A stretch of 64,000 nt of DNA. Origin: Xiphydria camelus (lineage: Eukaryota > Arthropoda > Insecta > Hymenoptera > Xiphydriidae). The stretch covers positions 13,675,813 to 13,739,812 of the forward strand of contig OY783197.1 of the NCBI GenBank assembly GCA_963678675.1, read 5' to 3'. This document shows positions 42,622 to 53,570 of the stretch, in pieces (the first letter of the stretch is position 1; the number at the start of each line of letters is the position of its first letter). A model generated the notes under the pieces. That model was given only the letters and a program-made list of their open reading frames with translations. It was not told the origin of the DNA and did not search any database. Both the position numbers and the translations under genes were made by a program.

Positions 42622-43508
42622 CTGTGTGCGCTGTCCCCACCCTCTATTTAGGGGAGAGTAGGGTATTGGCGCTCACGGGGAAATGGCGCTCAGACTGGTT
42701 CCCGAATAACCGCAGAAATATTTACAAATGTAACGTTACCGTCACCTAGTGTCAAAGCACATCAACTACGGTGCCAGCTTACAGCTGTCTAGCAGTCACG
42801 TGTGTCTCCATTCCGACAGTTTTGTTGTTATGCTCCTCCTTCAAGTAATTATCTTTCATAATAATTGCTTCCTAAGCAAGGTATAAACGGCTAAACTCGT
42901 GTCAGTTTATTTGCCTTACGAAACTATGCTCCCTTACAGTCATTTTGATACCTAAAAGTTCTAACCTCTGTGATGCGTGTTGGTGCTGTCGGCATCAAAC
43001 GTTTGACTTTGCGTGTCGGGTATTCGCGCTCGCTATGAACGTGAATACCCACAAGTGGGCGCTATTTCCCCACCAGCTTTTTTAATGGAAAATCTGTATT
43101 GTTTTTAGAATGCCCCGGGCAATCTGGGTCCAAAGGGTACATTTGTGATGACTGTCGATTTAAGTAACATTTTAAAACCTCATGTTATCCTTGAGCGTGA
43201 TTACCCTCGACAGAAGGACAATGGCGCTCACTGCACGTTTTTAAAAAATAAGGGTTCTCTTTTTTTGTTCAGTTTTTTATAAGGTTTTATATTTTTTGTG
43301 TTAAAACGATGAATAAAGATTAATACTGCAAGTCCCCGTTTTTCTCAAATTTCCGGTTCTAGTGGAAAATTGACAATTTGCTTAAGTGGGCGGCAATACC
43401 CTACTCTCCCCTACATCTGAGCTAGAATCGAGAAGTGTCAGCTTGATATTGCTGAAACTGTCATTTCTAGATTCTAGGTTAGATATAAATAGAGGGTGAG
43501 GACAGCGT
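42622..43508. mobile_element. Nested TIR pair: GGGGAGAGTAGGG element within a MITE
   Basis: Inner element 42651-43411 has ends GGGGAGAGTAGGGTATTG and complement, flanked by TA (42649-42650 and 43412-43413), with repeated GGCGCTCA words inside. It lies between outer inverted arms GCGCTGTCCCCACCCTCTAT (about 42626) and its near complement at about 43487-43508. No gene in either. Confidence 0.75.
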
Positions 43509-43639
43509 CTTTGTTCCGGATTGGCTAAAGCTTACGTTTTACGCCGCGTTTGTATGATGATCTTTACGTTTTACATCTTACGCTTACGCCTTACGGAATT
43601 TTGTGTGTGATGGCAACAACATGTTATACTACATACCTA

Positions 43640-45080
43640 TCCCTTCCCTGCCGTCTTCCCTTTCGACCGCTGGCGCACTCTCCTCCTCTATCGGTTCCCC
43701 TACCACGTACCTAGCTATATTCCCTTCAAGCGATGAGAATTTTCGTAACGCTGAAAAATTGCAGCCCGCTCGGTAAAGAAGTTTCACTTCAAAAGAGAGA
43801 GAGAGAGCTTCTTGAGCTTGTGCATATTTAACAAAAGTTGAACTATAAATTATAGTCGTACCTTAGAGGAGTAATAAATCTTTCAAGGTCCTTTTCCTCT
43901 TCAACAGTTCCTACCTCTTCCACTGCCCCTGCCGGTTGTCCATGCTGCATCTCTGGCTACTGATGTGTGCCACTGCGAGATTTGTCGCTGATGTTGCTGC
44001 CACTGCAACATCTAGGGAAATGAATGTATAAAGTAAAGGAAAATCTACCAAAGCGATCAAAACCAAAATTTACCAAAGACTGTCTTGGGTTACTTAATGT
44101 AAAACGAAAGTAATAAACAAAATGATAAATTTCACAAGTCATGGTATTCATTACATGCGTATATGAACACCTAGCGACAATGATTCTGATCAACTCGCTT
44201 TGGATGGCAAAACTTTGTCGGTAGTATCCGTAGCCGAACGATTAAAGTGAATCTTGTTTTACTAGAAAATTAAATCTGATTAATCCTTTGTGGTAAAACG
44301 AGAAGATTTACTCGTATTGTTCAACTACTGTCAATTTGATAAAACTCCGTCACCTACAGCGGGTTGATTAGAAAATATTGTTGTTGAATGAACATAAAAT
44401 TCCGAAAGAAATTTATTGAAACGTAAAAAGCCTATATTTTTTGAGCTCTGTTAAAATTGACTTTATCTTTGGCACCGATAAACTTTTGATAATGCCTGTG
44501 AAAGTTTCATACAATTAACTTTTAATTCTGACGCCGACGGTTTTCTGTTATTATATTTATGGTGCTTTCTTTAAATTAAATAAAAATAAATTAGTTGATG
44601 ATTAGAATTAATGAAAATAACGAAAATAAATGTTTTCAAATATTATTTACCGTTACTTATCGTTTTCTTGCCGAACTTTCTTGTTACGTTGGGTATTTTC
44701 CATTTACGACACTATGCAACACTACCTACTATATTTTCTCACTGTGACACGTGATTATACTTAGGAAGGGGATTTCCCAATCAGCGGGTCGATTTTGTAT
44801 CTTGAATAGGAGTAAATACATCTTCGATCAATTAGAGAAAGGACTCAAAGGAAAGGGTGCTCTGCGATTGGTTGGATGCTGCTTATTTTTAGCATGTTCA
44901 CTAGGTTTTAATTATACTAGGTGTTTTCGAGAGAGCTTGATATACATAAACGATATGCGAATGAGAGTAAGAACATGTGGTAGGTGCATTGGAGTCTCTC
45001 TGTCGGGCAGTTCCCTAGACTTGTTCAGTTCGAGTGTGCGACAGAGAAACTCTTCTGCGTTCATCCGGATTAATCGCCGT
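43640..45080. other. Unassigned intron sequence
   Basis: No gene, RNA or TIR recognised. 43640-43760 is C-rich; the remainder is AT-rich. Part of the long carbonic anhydrase intron. Confidence 0.35.
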
Positions 45081-45084
45081 TCTT

Positions 45085-45285
45085 ACTCGCACTCACATAC
45101 CACCTACCATGAGCACCATCCTCAAAATCACATGGTATCATTAATTGAAAACTTTATTTATTATACATATCTTATCATTTATATTCTCTATTACGTGACA
45201 CATTTCAGGGTATCGTTCGTATACCGTGTAATTTTGAGGATGGTCATCATATTCAAAACGCGAGTGCGAGTGAGAAAACCCGTGA
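45085..45285. repeat. Short inverted repeat
   Basis: TTACTCGCACTCACATACC (45082) and CCTCAAAATCACATGGTAT (45120) are inverted at 45216-45277 (ATACCGTGTAATTTTGAGG and GCGAGTGCGAGTGAGAA). Probably a MITE of about 200 bp. It explains much of the long open frame on plus across 44751-45614. Confidence 0.6.
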
Positions 45286-45352
45286 CATTTTTATTATGCC
45301 ATGGTAATCCTATTGTTTTTAAAACCATATCTGAACTACATTATCTGAATTA

Positions 45353-45475
45353 CATTAAGGGCACGGGAGCCCTTAGGGGTAAATTAAACTCACGACGGAA
45401 AGCGCGTTGGATACTAAAAAAATATCCGAGTTTTTGTAATAAGTCTTTACAGCAAATGTGCGCGTTGCTCACTGG
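45353..45475 (-). pseudogene. DUF4817-type transposase N-terminal scrap
   Basis: Minus-strand reading SNAHICCKDLLQKLGYFFSI then QRAFRREFNLPLRAPVPLM. The pattern of C/V-K, hydrophobic helix and QRAFRR-x-F followed by P is that of the DUF4817 helix-turn-helix at the start of mariner-related insect proteins. Only about 40 residues remain. Its C-terminal counterpart type is seen at 8100-8190, but there is no reason to link the two copies. The 287-codon open frame on plus over the same DNA is judged to be its shadow. Confidence 0.6.
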
Positions 45476-45943
45476 ACCAACGTTCATGGCTACTAACATT
45501 TTCACCTGTCTAAACGATAAAGGTCTAGTCCCTCACTCTCGTGATCCCCCACAAAGCCCGCTAGCCCGAACTGAAATCGTGGCGTTTCACTGCCTCACCC
45601 TGTACTTCATGTAATTAATTTGCTTAATTTTTGTACAAGTGCGTAATCATACCCATTATTTTGACCCCTTTGAATCACAGGATTTGGTTTTAGTCGTGAT
45701 GGTATATTAAGCTATTGCATTATTTAAAGATTTATTTAGTACGTGTCGATAGTTTGTACGATGCTCAGTTTATAACACAGAATTGATTTTGATTTTTTGT
45801 TCTGTTGGGGCACAAATTTTTCAAATAAATTGAAAAATACCTATCTTACACTGTACATATGTATGTATTAGGATCTGAGATTCGCGACCACGATATCTGG
45901 TGAGAAAAAATGGAAGCGCTAGAAATAGTACCTTATATCCTTA

Positions 45944-46030
45944 GGCGGAAATCCGAGGTTTTTTCAGACTGTGTTTAATTAGGTCGTAGCACGACCTAAA
46001 CACAGTCTTAAAAATCCGAGGATTTCCGCC
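45944..46030. repeat. 87-bp hairpin MITE
   Basis: GGCGGAAATCCGAGG at 45944 pairs with CCTCGGATTTCCGCC-like sequence ending 46030, continuing through AGACTGTGTTTA and TAGGTCGT, with almost no loop. No gene. Confidence 0.75.
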
Positions 46031-46040
46031 GAATGACATA

Positions 46041-46998
46041 GGGGAAGGGGGCCCGTTTTGAACAAGGGGCAGTTTAGAACATCGGCAATAATATTTTACG
46101 TTTTGGGGCTAGCGGCGCTATCTCTACGTTCAAAGCAGGACTACTCCATGCGGTTATCGGTAATGTAGTGAAATAGTGATATTCCAACAAGTGTCCGATT
46201 AGAGTATACAGTGTGGTTCTAGGATCATGTTTATACATTTTTAACATTTGGTGTGTAAGCTTGTTTCTACTATAAAAGTGTTCGAGTAGTGAAATTTTGT
46301 GATATAACTGAAGACATTAAAGGGGTTGGTGTATGCTTTACAATTATATATTCTTAAAAACACTTTTGACAAAAGAAATTATAACCTAATTTGGAATAGT
46401 TTGTAACCTGGGGCACTTTTGAACTAAGTCGGGGGGGGGGGGGGGGGGGCAGTTTTGAACGCAGTTTTCTCTGTTTAAAACTGCCCCTCTTCATAATCTG
46501 TATGCAGAATATATACACCTACCTAGTAAAATGTATTTATTCAAATTCAGCTCATCATGGTGCGAACTTGTAAAAGAAAGCGGCAAATTTTACTTTCCTG
46601 AAGTTCCTGATCAGTCAGCTACAGTACATATGTTTAATTTCTCAAAGGGCATTTCTAATGTAAATATATATTAAATACGAATAAATAATAAATCTTTATT
46701 GACTTTATAAATATGTAGCGTATTTACTGTACATTTAGCCCCTACATTACTGTGCATTCAAAACTGTCCCAAGCTCATTCAAAACTGCCCCATCTAAGGG
46801 GCAGTTTTGAACAATTCAAGAACATTTGCAATTTTATTTGTTAAAGTTATAAATACCGTAGTTTTCCAAATTGTATTACAAAGTCTTCATAATATATTAG
46901 ACTAAAATACAGCGTAACCAAAAGTTTAGTTAATTTAAAATACATATGCTTTTTCTCTGAAAGTTTAAATTTTGTTCAAAACTGCCCCCCTCTCCCCT
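46041..46998. mobile_element. 958-bp GGGG-ended element, TSD TA
   Basis: Ends GGGGAAGGGGGC and the inverse of GGGGAGAGGGGGGC, both followed inward by AGTTTTGAAC-type words; TA flanks both sides (46039-46040 and 46999-47000). The word GGGGCAGTTTTGAAC or its complement recurs at least five times. Includes a 19-G homopolymer at 46431-46449. No gene. Confidence 0.75.
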
Positions 46999-47007
46999 AT
47001 ACAATTT

Positions 47008-47222
47008 TTTCTCACGAATGCCCATTTCTCAAAACAAAACAAACAGAAGTACACACGGCTCATTTCACGTTGCGTTTGTCAGTTTGGAAAAAGGACCCAC
47101 TTCGGACTAAGCAATCTTTTAACAGCCTGCGGACTCCCGGTCGATGTCACGTTGGAAAAACGCCATCTTACGGTTTAAAAATAAGCTGCAAAAGGCCTCG
47201 AAATGGGCATGAGTGAGGAAAA
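47008..47222. repeat. Short inverted repeat, ~210 bp
   Basis: TTTTCTCACGAATGCCCATT near 47006 is the near complement of GAAATGGGCATGAGTGAGGA near 47200. No gene. Confidence 0.55.
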
Positions 47223-47229
47223 GTACTGT

Positions 47230-47765
47230 TATCGTCGCATTGTGGAGGCTTGGTGTCATAATCGGCTGTATTTTTAGAGTTAAAATGAAAGTTGAATTTT
47301 TTCTCGGCATTCTGAGTTCAAGAACAGAATTCGTTGTTCAGTCCGAAGCTCTGAAATTTGAGATGATAAGAATTTCACGACATCGCTCCTACCATTTTCG
47401 CATTTATCCCAAATTTGATGATACATTCTACTCTTAAAACTTCTTCACCCTCTACGAACTTTCTTTGAACGAAGTCTGTTCCAGACAAATATTTTCTATT
47501 CATATAAATATTTTAACAAAAGTATTCTAAATTACATATAGAAACCATGAAGTGTACCCTTGTCGGCATCATATTAACTAGGCTCCGTCACCATGTCAGA
47601 TCCCGATACCACAGCGTTTCTAACAGACTATACGCCCAATGTGGTTAAGGCGTGCGATTTAGAATTTATAATACTACGCTATATTTTGCTCTCTATCTAT
47701 CGTCGTCTTCATTCTGACCCTATACAAAAGTACCATATCGTTCGCAAAACAAAAAAAATATTTAC
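47230..47765. other. Unassigned intron sequence
   Basis: Nothing identified. It lies immediately downstream of the donor of the carbonic anhydrase exon at 47770, on the minus strand. Confidence 0.35.
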
Positions 47766-47769
47766 TTAC

Positions 47770-47925
47770 TTGTATGACCTGTATTGGTAACAAAACCACT
47801 AAAGGCAAAATCATAACGAATAAATTTGAATGGCTTTATATCAGTTTTGATTGCCTTATCCGTGACAATGTTTATAGGAGATTGCTTCTCGCCAGTTGCA
47901 CAAATTCCTGGCCAAGAATCAGGAC
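47770..47925 (-). CDS. Alpha-carbonic anhydrase, QSPINI exon
   Basis: 156-bp exon reading GPDSWPGICATGEKQSPINI then VTDKAIKTDIKPFKFIRYDF and AFSGFVTNTGHT. GP-x-x-W, C-x-TG and KQSPIN are the conserved N-terminal core of alpha-carbonic anhydrases; the Cys may form the disulphide of extracellular forms. Acceptor CATTCATTACAG at 47926-47937, donor ACAA|GTAAGT at 47769-47768, both strong. The exon begins with two bases of a split Gly codon and ends with one base of a split codon that is completed by exon 6524-6747. The N-terminal signal-peptide exon, expected upstream (higher coordinates), is not visible in the window. No frame damage is seen. Confidence 0.9.
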
Positions 47926-47939
47926 CTGTAATGAATGAG

Positions 47940-48690
47940 GATTAAGCATACATGGAGAGAAGAGTTTCTTACTGAGGAAATTTAATACCCGATAATAAAA
48001 TATTTATTACGTATAGGGACAAATAAATATTTATTACTGAGTACAAAATCAATACGATTATAAATATTTAATAATTGTAAATAAATCTGAAGTTATTATT
48101 GATTAATAAGCAAAGTTATTATGGGGTATTAAATTGTTTGGTATTGAAAAAAATCAGATTGCGCCTACTGAGTCGAATGTAATCCCAAGTATGTACATTT
48201 TCACCCCAAGCCAGTCACCTATCCAAATACTGATCCCGCTAATTACTGATTGACTTCGTTGACACAGTTACAGTTAGCAGTTACTAAGATATTAACCTTC
48301 CTATTCCTTCGTAACCAAAAATACAGCGCAATAAGAGTTACACGTATTATAGTGCAGGCGCTAAGACATATTCCGTATTCAAAAACCGTTGAACGTTATT
48401 TGTCGATTGGAATGCCTTTGTGAGACACTCAGATATCAGGAACTGAAGGTTGCCAGACAAACCAGCTGCCAGGTTTACTGTACCCCCCCCCCCCCCCCCC
48501 CCCGAATATTACAAACACAAACACATTCTTCAATTTTTATAATAGCAGTGCTCCGAATTTTGTGATTTTTGCAGTTTTTTAAATTAAAGAAGTGTCGCTG
48601 CAATTAGTGAACTGGAGAAGGAAAAAACTAAACCAAGAATTATGTTGATTTTCTGATTTACCGAGTAAACTGGTAAATGAACCAAAAAAA
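47940..48690. other. Unassigned sequence with 21-C homopolymer
   Basis: No gene recognised. 48483-48503 is an unbroken run of 21 C. The expected upstream carbonic anhydrase exon was searched for by eye on minus and not found here. Confidence 0.35.
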
Positions 48691-48699
48691 AAGTCGTTT

Positions 48700-49010
48700 G
48701 GAACTATTCAAAATGCAGCAAATCGACACATGTCATTCGAGACAAGTTTGAGAAGTTGTTTCCGGATGCTGATGAATAATACTTCTCATGGCATAAAAGC
48801 TGCATGGCCAGCTATATCAGCGAAAAAAAATTTTGTCGTCATGAAATAGCACTGTAAAGAGAGCAGGAAGAAAATGCTTTATTATCAACAGAGGCTGTGG
48901 CTGGCCTATCAACTGAAACGACCCGCAAGTCAAGAAGAAAAAGCAGGGAATCCCCGAGTGACTCGTTCAATTTGTGGTCATGCGAAGAAAAACAAAATTA
49001 CTAAACTTTG
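48700..49010 (+). pseudogene. Decayed orphan-protein fragment
   Basis: In one frame the plus strand reads RDKFEKLFPDADE, stop, YFSWHKSCMASYISEKKF, then RKSRRKSRESPSDSFNLWS with a possible C-x2-C. The order of an HxxCxxxY segment, a basic Ser/Arg stretch and an F-[ND]-x-x-x-C segment recalls the N-terminal half of the repeat-borne family in elements A and B (for example 56309-57697). The match is weak and interrupted by several stops; no TIR is assigned. Confidence 0.35.
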
Positions 49011-49255
49011 TCTTTTAACTGAAATTTCAGCGACTATGCTGATTTTCAATGTTTCGCGTCGAAAAGCAGATGATGTTTTTACACAAATTTGTATGTATGA
49101 AAGACCCAAAGAGTTGTTATAAGCTCGCTAGATATCTGTTATTTGGATATTTGGTTGGAGCGTTTGGTTCGAACGTTCATCACAGTGTTTCAAAATCAGA
49201 AAAAATTGGCCAAAAATCGAGAAATTGTACGAGTTGGCTGAAAACCAGAATATAA

Positions 49256-49335
49256 AGGTTTCTTGGGTTGCTGATAAGGGATCTGATATCAGATTTTGAA
49301 ATATTAAAATGGCGGACCCAAAATGACCGACATTG
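49256..49335. repeat. Diverged ATGGCGGA module
   Basis: GGTTTCTTGGGTTGCTGAT, GATCTGATATCAGATTTTG and AAAATGGCGGACCC match the modules at 2380-2570 and 31780-32420. Confidence 0.55.
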
Positions 49336-49726
49336 TTGTTGAAAAGTAGGTAAAGGTGTAAAAATTAAATAAAACTTCATTGATTTGAAAAATATTAGTT
49401 ATGAAATAATCGCAGTTACTCTCATTCTTTATTAGAACGTACATCGTCGTCAGAATTATGGGTATTCTCAGTAAGCGCAACATTTTCAATATTTTCACAA
49501 TCATTGACATCGGAATCTTCATCTGTGCATGAAAAATTGCAATAGTCTCCAACATATGGAAAGCCATCTGAAGACAATAGCAGTTACATGGCGTCAATGG
49601 ATAAACTTTTAGTCTTCTCTTTTGAGTAGGTACCTTTTCTCATGCCGATGATTAGAGGATCTGAAGATGCCAAGAGCCTGTGAAAAATGTCTTCTATAGT
49701 CTTTTCTCGAGAAATTTTTTTAGAAA

Positions 49727-50046
49727 ACTATGCGGGGCCCCTTTAAAAATGGAAACACAAAAAATTATCTTCTCTTTAGAAAACCCAACAAAAACAGCAT
49801 GCCGCAATTCGTAGGTAGGAACTTGGCACTACATTCTGATATCAATATTTTTGGGGGAAGTGCGGCGAAACATGGCATTCAATTCATTTTCGGGGTTCTT
49901 ATCAATACAATTTTGAATGGATACATTTTCGAATATACGTTTCTAGGGACAGATGAGAAGGCGAAGTGCGGCATGCTGTTTTTATTGGGCTTTTTAAATT
50001 GAAGACAATTTTTAGTGTTTGAATTTCCTAAGAGACCCCGCATAGT
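49727..50046. mobile_element. 320-bp MITE, ACTATGCGGGG ends
   Basis: Ends ACTATGCGGGGCCCCTTT and the inverse of ACTATGCGGGGTCTCTTA; similarity continues through ACACAAAAAATTATCTTC. The target duplication is not clear. No gene. Confidence 0.75.
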
Positions 50047-50319
50047 CCTTGGCGTATTTTTTTTATATTTTTAATTTATTATGGGGGATATCACTAGTTT
50101 CTTAAAAATCGTTTACAGCTTATGGATTATCATTTTTATATCTTCTAAGAGTTAAATGTACTCTGCATTGTCGGCATTTCACTCACTGTGCCATATTTAT
50201 CACTGTCATTTGATGTCTCATAAAGTCCACTCCAGTTTCAAAGCATCGATCGGTGCTATAATAACAACTGTCGATATTTAAAATGCACCAAACAGTGTAA
50301 ATTAATTTTCAAACTCCGT

Positions 50320-51430
50320 AAATTTATAACTATGCAGATATATGTTTCTTGTTTAAACAAATTATCGATTTGCACTATTTGGTAATACCGTCATCGCGGC
50401 TGAAAATTCGACCTACGAATTACTTCAAATTTCCGTCCACTTCATCGTCCTTCTCACCGTTTCCAAGATATCTGAAATTGTTCATTGTTTAAATAATTAT
50501 CGATTTGTGCTACATAATAACATCATAGCGACTGAAAGTTCGACCCCCTCTAGAAATCCCCAAGATTTTTTCTGTTTTGTTGTATCTCTTAGTGCTTCCG
50601 AGATATTTGCATTAATTTATTGTTTAAACAAATTATTGACTCATACTGCCCGGTAATAAAATCGTAGCTTAAAATTCGACTTCCTACGTGTCGTCCCAAC
50701 GTTTTCCCCGCTTCCTCATATCTCACTATTTCCAAGATATTTGCATTAATTCATTGTTTAAACATATGATCGCTCTGATCCGTAATACCATTGTGGCTTA
50801 AAAGTTCGACTCGCTTTTTAACTGCATAATTTCCTCTGTTTCCTCGTACCTCTTACCATTTCTGAGATATTTGCAAAAGGTTATTGTCCAAATAAATTGT
50901 TAAACAATTTATTGACTCGCTATATGCGGTAATACTATCACGGTTGAAAGTACAGCCCCCAAGCGATACCCCCAAATTTTCTCCGTTTTGTCGAATCTCT
51001 CACCGTTTCCAAAATATTTCCATAAGTTTATTATTTAAACAAATTATCGTTTCGCTCTCTTCGGTAATATCATAATTGTTAAAAGTTGGATCAAACCCGT
51101 CCTCGTAAAAGTGAAAATTATCTCCGTTTCGTCGTATCTCTTACCGTTTCCAAGATATTTGCAAAAGTTTATTGTCCAAATAAATTTTTAAACAATTTAT
51201 CGATTTGCTATATGCGGTAATACCATCACGGCTAAAAGATCAACCATCTAGACGAGATCCCCAAATTTTCTCCGTTTCGCCGTATCTCTCACCGTTTCTG
51301 AGATATTTGTACAAGTTTATTGTTTAAACATTTTATCAACTCGTGCTGTTCGGTTATAAGTATGATCATGAATAAAGGATCGACCCGTTATATATCGCTC
51401 CTAAATTTCTTCCGGTTTGTCGTGCAACTG
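50320..51430. repeat. Tandem satellite, ~135-bp period, ~8 units
   Basis: Units share CCGTTTCCAAGATATTTGCA, then TTTATTGTTTAAACAAATTA with TCGATT, GCGGTAATACCATC, a GGCT(G/A)AAAGTTCGAC block and CCCAAATTTTCTCCGTTTCG. GATATTTGC-type words recur near 50467, 50600, 50735, 50870, 51005, 51150 and 51300. The array stops where the gypsy LTR begins at 51433; outlying units are at 1840-2170. Confidence 0.85.
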
Positions 51431-51432
51431 CT

Positions 51433-51660
51433 TGTGGCGGCGTGATTGTAGTTCACGCACCACCGCGAGAGCGTCCCGGTCGCAACGAGCGACATCAGCC
51501 TTAGCGACGCCGCCGTGGCGAGTCAGCCATTCGCGTCATGACGCTAGATGATAGCCATCTATGATTTGTTAATAATCTAGTGTTACGTAGAGTGCAGCGT
51601 TATTAATAAATCCCTTGGTAGTGAGATCCCTGCATTCCCTGGTGGGACGTGATCTCTTCA
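51433..51660 (+). repeat. Gypsy 5' LTR, 228 bp
   Basis: TG...CA ends. Contains AATAAATCCC (possible poly(A) signal, about 51604) and GTGGGACGTGATCTCTTCA at the 3' end. Lacks about 28 bp (TTCTGTTCTGTATCGCGAGA and neighbours) present in the 3' LTR. Confidence 0.9.
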
Positions 51661-51680
51661 TTGGTGACCCCGTTAAAAAG
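51661..51680 (+). promoter_or_regulatory. Primer-binding site
   Basis: TTGGTGACCCCG follows the 5' LTR directly; TGG is the complement of a tRNA CCA end. The priming tRNA is not identified. Confidence 0.6.
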
Positions 51681-51733
51681 ACAAGCAACGAGCAACTTTT
51701 CTTCCACGTGCCACGCGTCGCCGGCGAAGAGCA

Positions 51734-52756
51734 ATGCCACGTGCGCTTACGCATACGCCACCCCTGGGAATTTCCCGCAACGAGCAGGACGCCAATTCAG
51801 AGGACCAGCGACTGGACTTACAGCGACAAATTGAGACATTACGCGACCAGCTCCAGCGCCTAGCCCCCGGAGAAGGCTCGCAGGCGGACAACGCACAGTC
51901 GCACGTCCTTGAGGATGGTACAATCGGCCTGGTCGCGCACCACAAGCTTCCACCGTTCTGGACCGCAAAGCCAGAATTATGGTTCGTTAAAGCCGAGGCC
52001 TTCTTCAGCCGGGGAAACATACGCTCCGATCGAGCTAAGTACGAAGCAACTGTAGAAATCCTGGATAATACAGCGCTTGACGAGATGTCAGATGTGTTAT
52101 TAGGCTCGCCCGAGCAGAACTACTATGAGCATTTTAAAGAGAACCTGTGATTAAACGATTCACCGACTCTTCGGAGCGCCGCCTGCACAAGCTCCTCTCT
52201 GAGACTGAGCTAGGCGACAAAAAGCCGTCTCAACTGTTGAGAAAGATGCGAGACTTGGCAAACAACAAGGCTGCAGATGACTTGCTAAAGGCCAAGTGGT
52301 TGGGATTACTTCAACACAATGTACAGAACATCCTAAGAGCTGTACGGAACACCACGCTTACAGAACTTGCTGACATTGCGGACAGCATTCTGGAAAACGA
52401 CAGCGCTAGCTCTCAGGTGCTGGCAACTAGCGATAGCTACAGAGCGAGCAATGTGCGGAGGTCATTCGCTGACAGCATCCCATTCCACGGCCACGAAGCA
52501 GCCGCTGGAAGACCAGGGTCGGAGGAGACAAATAAGCTACAGAGCATCCTTCGACGCTTGAACTCTATCGAGCAACAACTGCAGAGTTCCCCGCGCTCAC
52601 GATCGAGATCTCGCAGCAGATCACGAAGTAATCAAGTAATCAAGCCAATGCCAATAGCGGTAAGAGTGATTTCTGTTATTACCATAGCAGGTTCGGTGAC
52701 AGGGCACGCCTCTGCCGAGTTCCGTGCGCTTACAAAGCACCTAGCCAGGAAAACTA
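51734..52756 (+). pseudogene. Gypsy gag polyprotein, frameshifted
   Basis: Structural capsid-like protein of the retrotransposon. First frame (51734-52150) includes HHKLPPFWTAKPELWFVKAE and ends at a premature stop after EHFKENL. The second frame (from 52147) continues with SSERRLHKLLSETELGDKKP, SQLLRKMRDLA and ends in an RSRSRS stretch (about 52590-52640). A third frame holds the nucleic-acid-binding Cys/His motif CYYHSRFGDRARLCRVPC (52674-52727), typical of this gypsy group. Two frameshifts and a stop break it. Not functional. Confidence 0.85.
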
Positions 52757-52779
52757 ACACTGCTGTTGTCCTCTGAGGC

Positions 52780-52988
52780 GGCAGACGACAGCAAGTCGGC
52801 GGCCTAAACATCTGCGATCAAAGCACTGGAATGTCATTTCTTATCGACCCCGGTTCGGTCATTTCGCTCATGCCGCACTCGAAGATATGCAAAGGAAAAC
52901 CAACGCCGGCCAACAAGTATTGACCCTCGACTTAAAACTGCGAAAGAAGTTCAAATGGTTATTTACGGTAGCAGACGTTTGTTCCCCC
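52780..52988 (+). pseudogene. Gypsy protease, N-terminal part
   Basis: Aspartic protease with FLIDPGSVISLMP near 52838-52877: the active-site D-[ST]-G is D-P-G here, an inactivating-looking change. The frame later gives LDLKLRKKFKWLFTVADVCS and PI just before element A. It continues after the insertions at 58246 as GAYFLTHHALLLDLK. Small frameshifts near 52900. Confidence 0.8.
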
Positions 52989-53460
52989 ATAAGCCCAGTA
53001 ACTTTAGAGTTTCACTTCTCAAAAATTCGCAGCAAGCAGGATTTTTGCATACACCTTCGTTGAAGCATTATGAATAACGTGTAAAAAGTCCCCATCGATA
53101 TCGTGTACGCTTCAAAAGTTATACGGGGGTCAAAGGTCAAAAAATTGGTTTTTCGTTATTATCTCGCTTGCGATTAGTCGGATGATAATTTTTGTAATTA
53201 CAAAAGTTATAGACAAAAAAATACTCTATAAAAAATGTTGTTTACATTTTCCACGTAGGAGTTACCGTTTCCACGTTATACGCCGCAAAAGAGTCAACGT
53301 GATGAAATAGTGCTGCAATAGCAGATGAGTCATAAAGCATCAAAGTCAACAACCTCGAGACGCAGTAGGGATCATCTGTCACGTATTATGAAGCAATTAT
53401 TCCGTCGCACGATAGACGGAATTCTGAAGGTCGGCTCGTTCTTTTTAATAGCATCGATTA

Positions 53461-53570
53461 TAAATTAATTTAACTTAACTTTCATTAGGTAATAATCAGG
53501 CCAAACATTCCCAAGAATAGCTACACGTCTGCTTATTACCTAATGAAAGTGTTAAGTTAAATTAATTTTA
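53461..53570. repeat. Inverted repeat inside element A
   Basis: TTAATTTAACTTAACTTTCA at 53465 with TTAGGTAATAA is the inverse of 53532-53570. It forms a stem of about 38 bp; possibly a tiny nested MITE. Confidence 0.65.

Larger units (their letters stand above)
36596..43614. other. Inverted CGTAAGG-rich repeat pair around orphan gene
   Basis: GCCATCACACACAACATTTC followed by GTAAGGCGTAAGC at 36596-36640 is the inverse of 43575-43614, and both sides continue with CGTAAAACGTAA words and a CCAATC motif for 100-190 bp. The pair encloses the orphan gene at 39241-42015. No matching target duplication is seen (AAGG left, AACAAC right), so the alternative is two separate MITE copies in opposite orientation. 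Confidence 0.5.

Noticed and set aside
44751..45614. 287-codon open frame on plus
   Set aside because: No recognisable domain. It crosses an inverted repeat at 45085-45285, and the minus strand at 45353-45475 reads as a DUF4817-type remnant, so it is best seen as a shadow frame.
50320..51430. CRISPR-like array
   Set aside because: Period of ~135 bp with divergence spread over the whole unit, in a eukaryotic context; no repeat-spacer structure.
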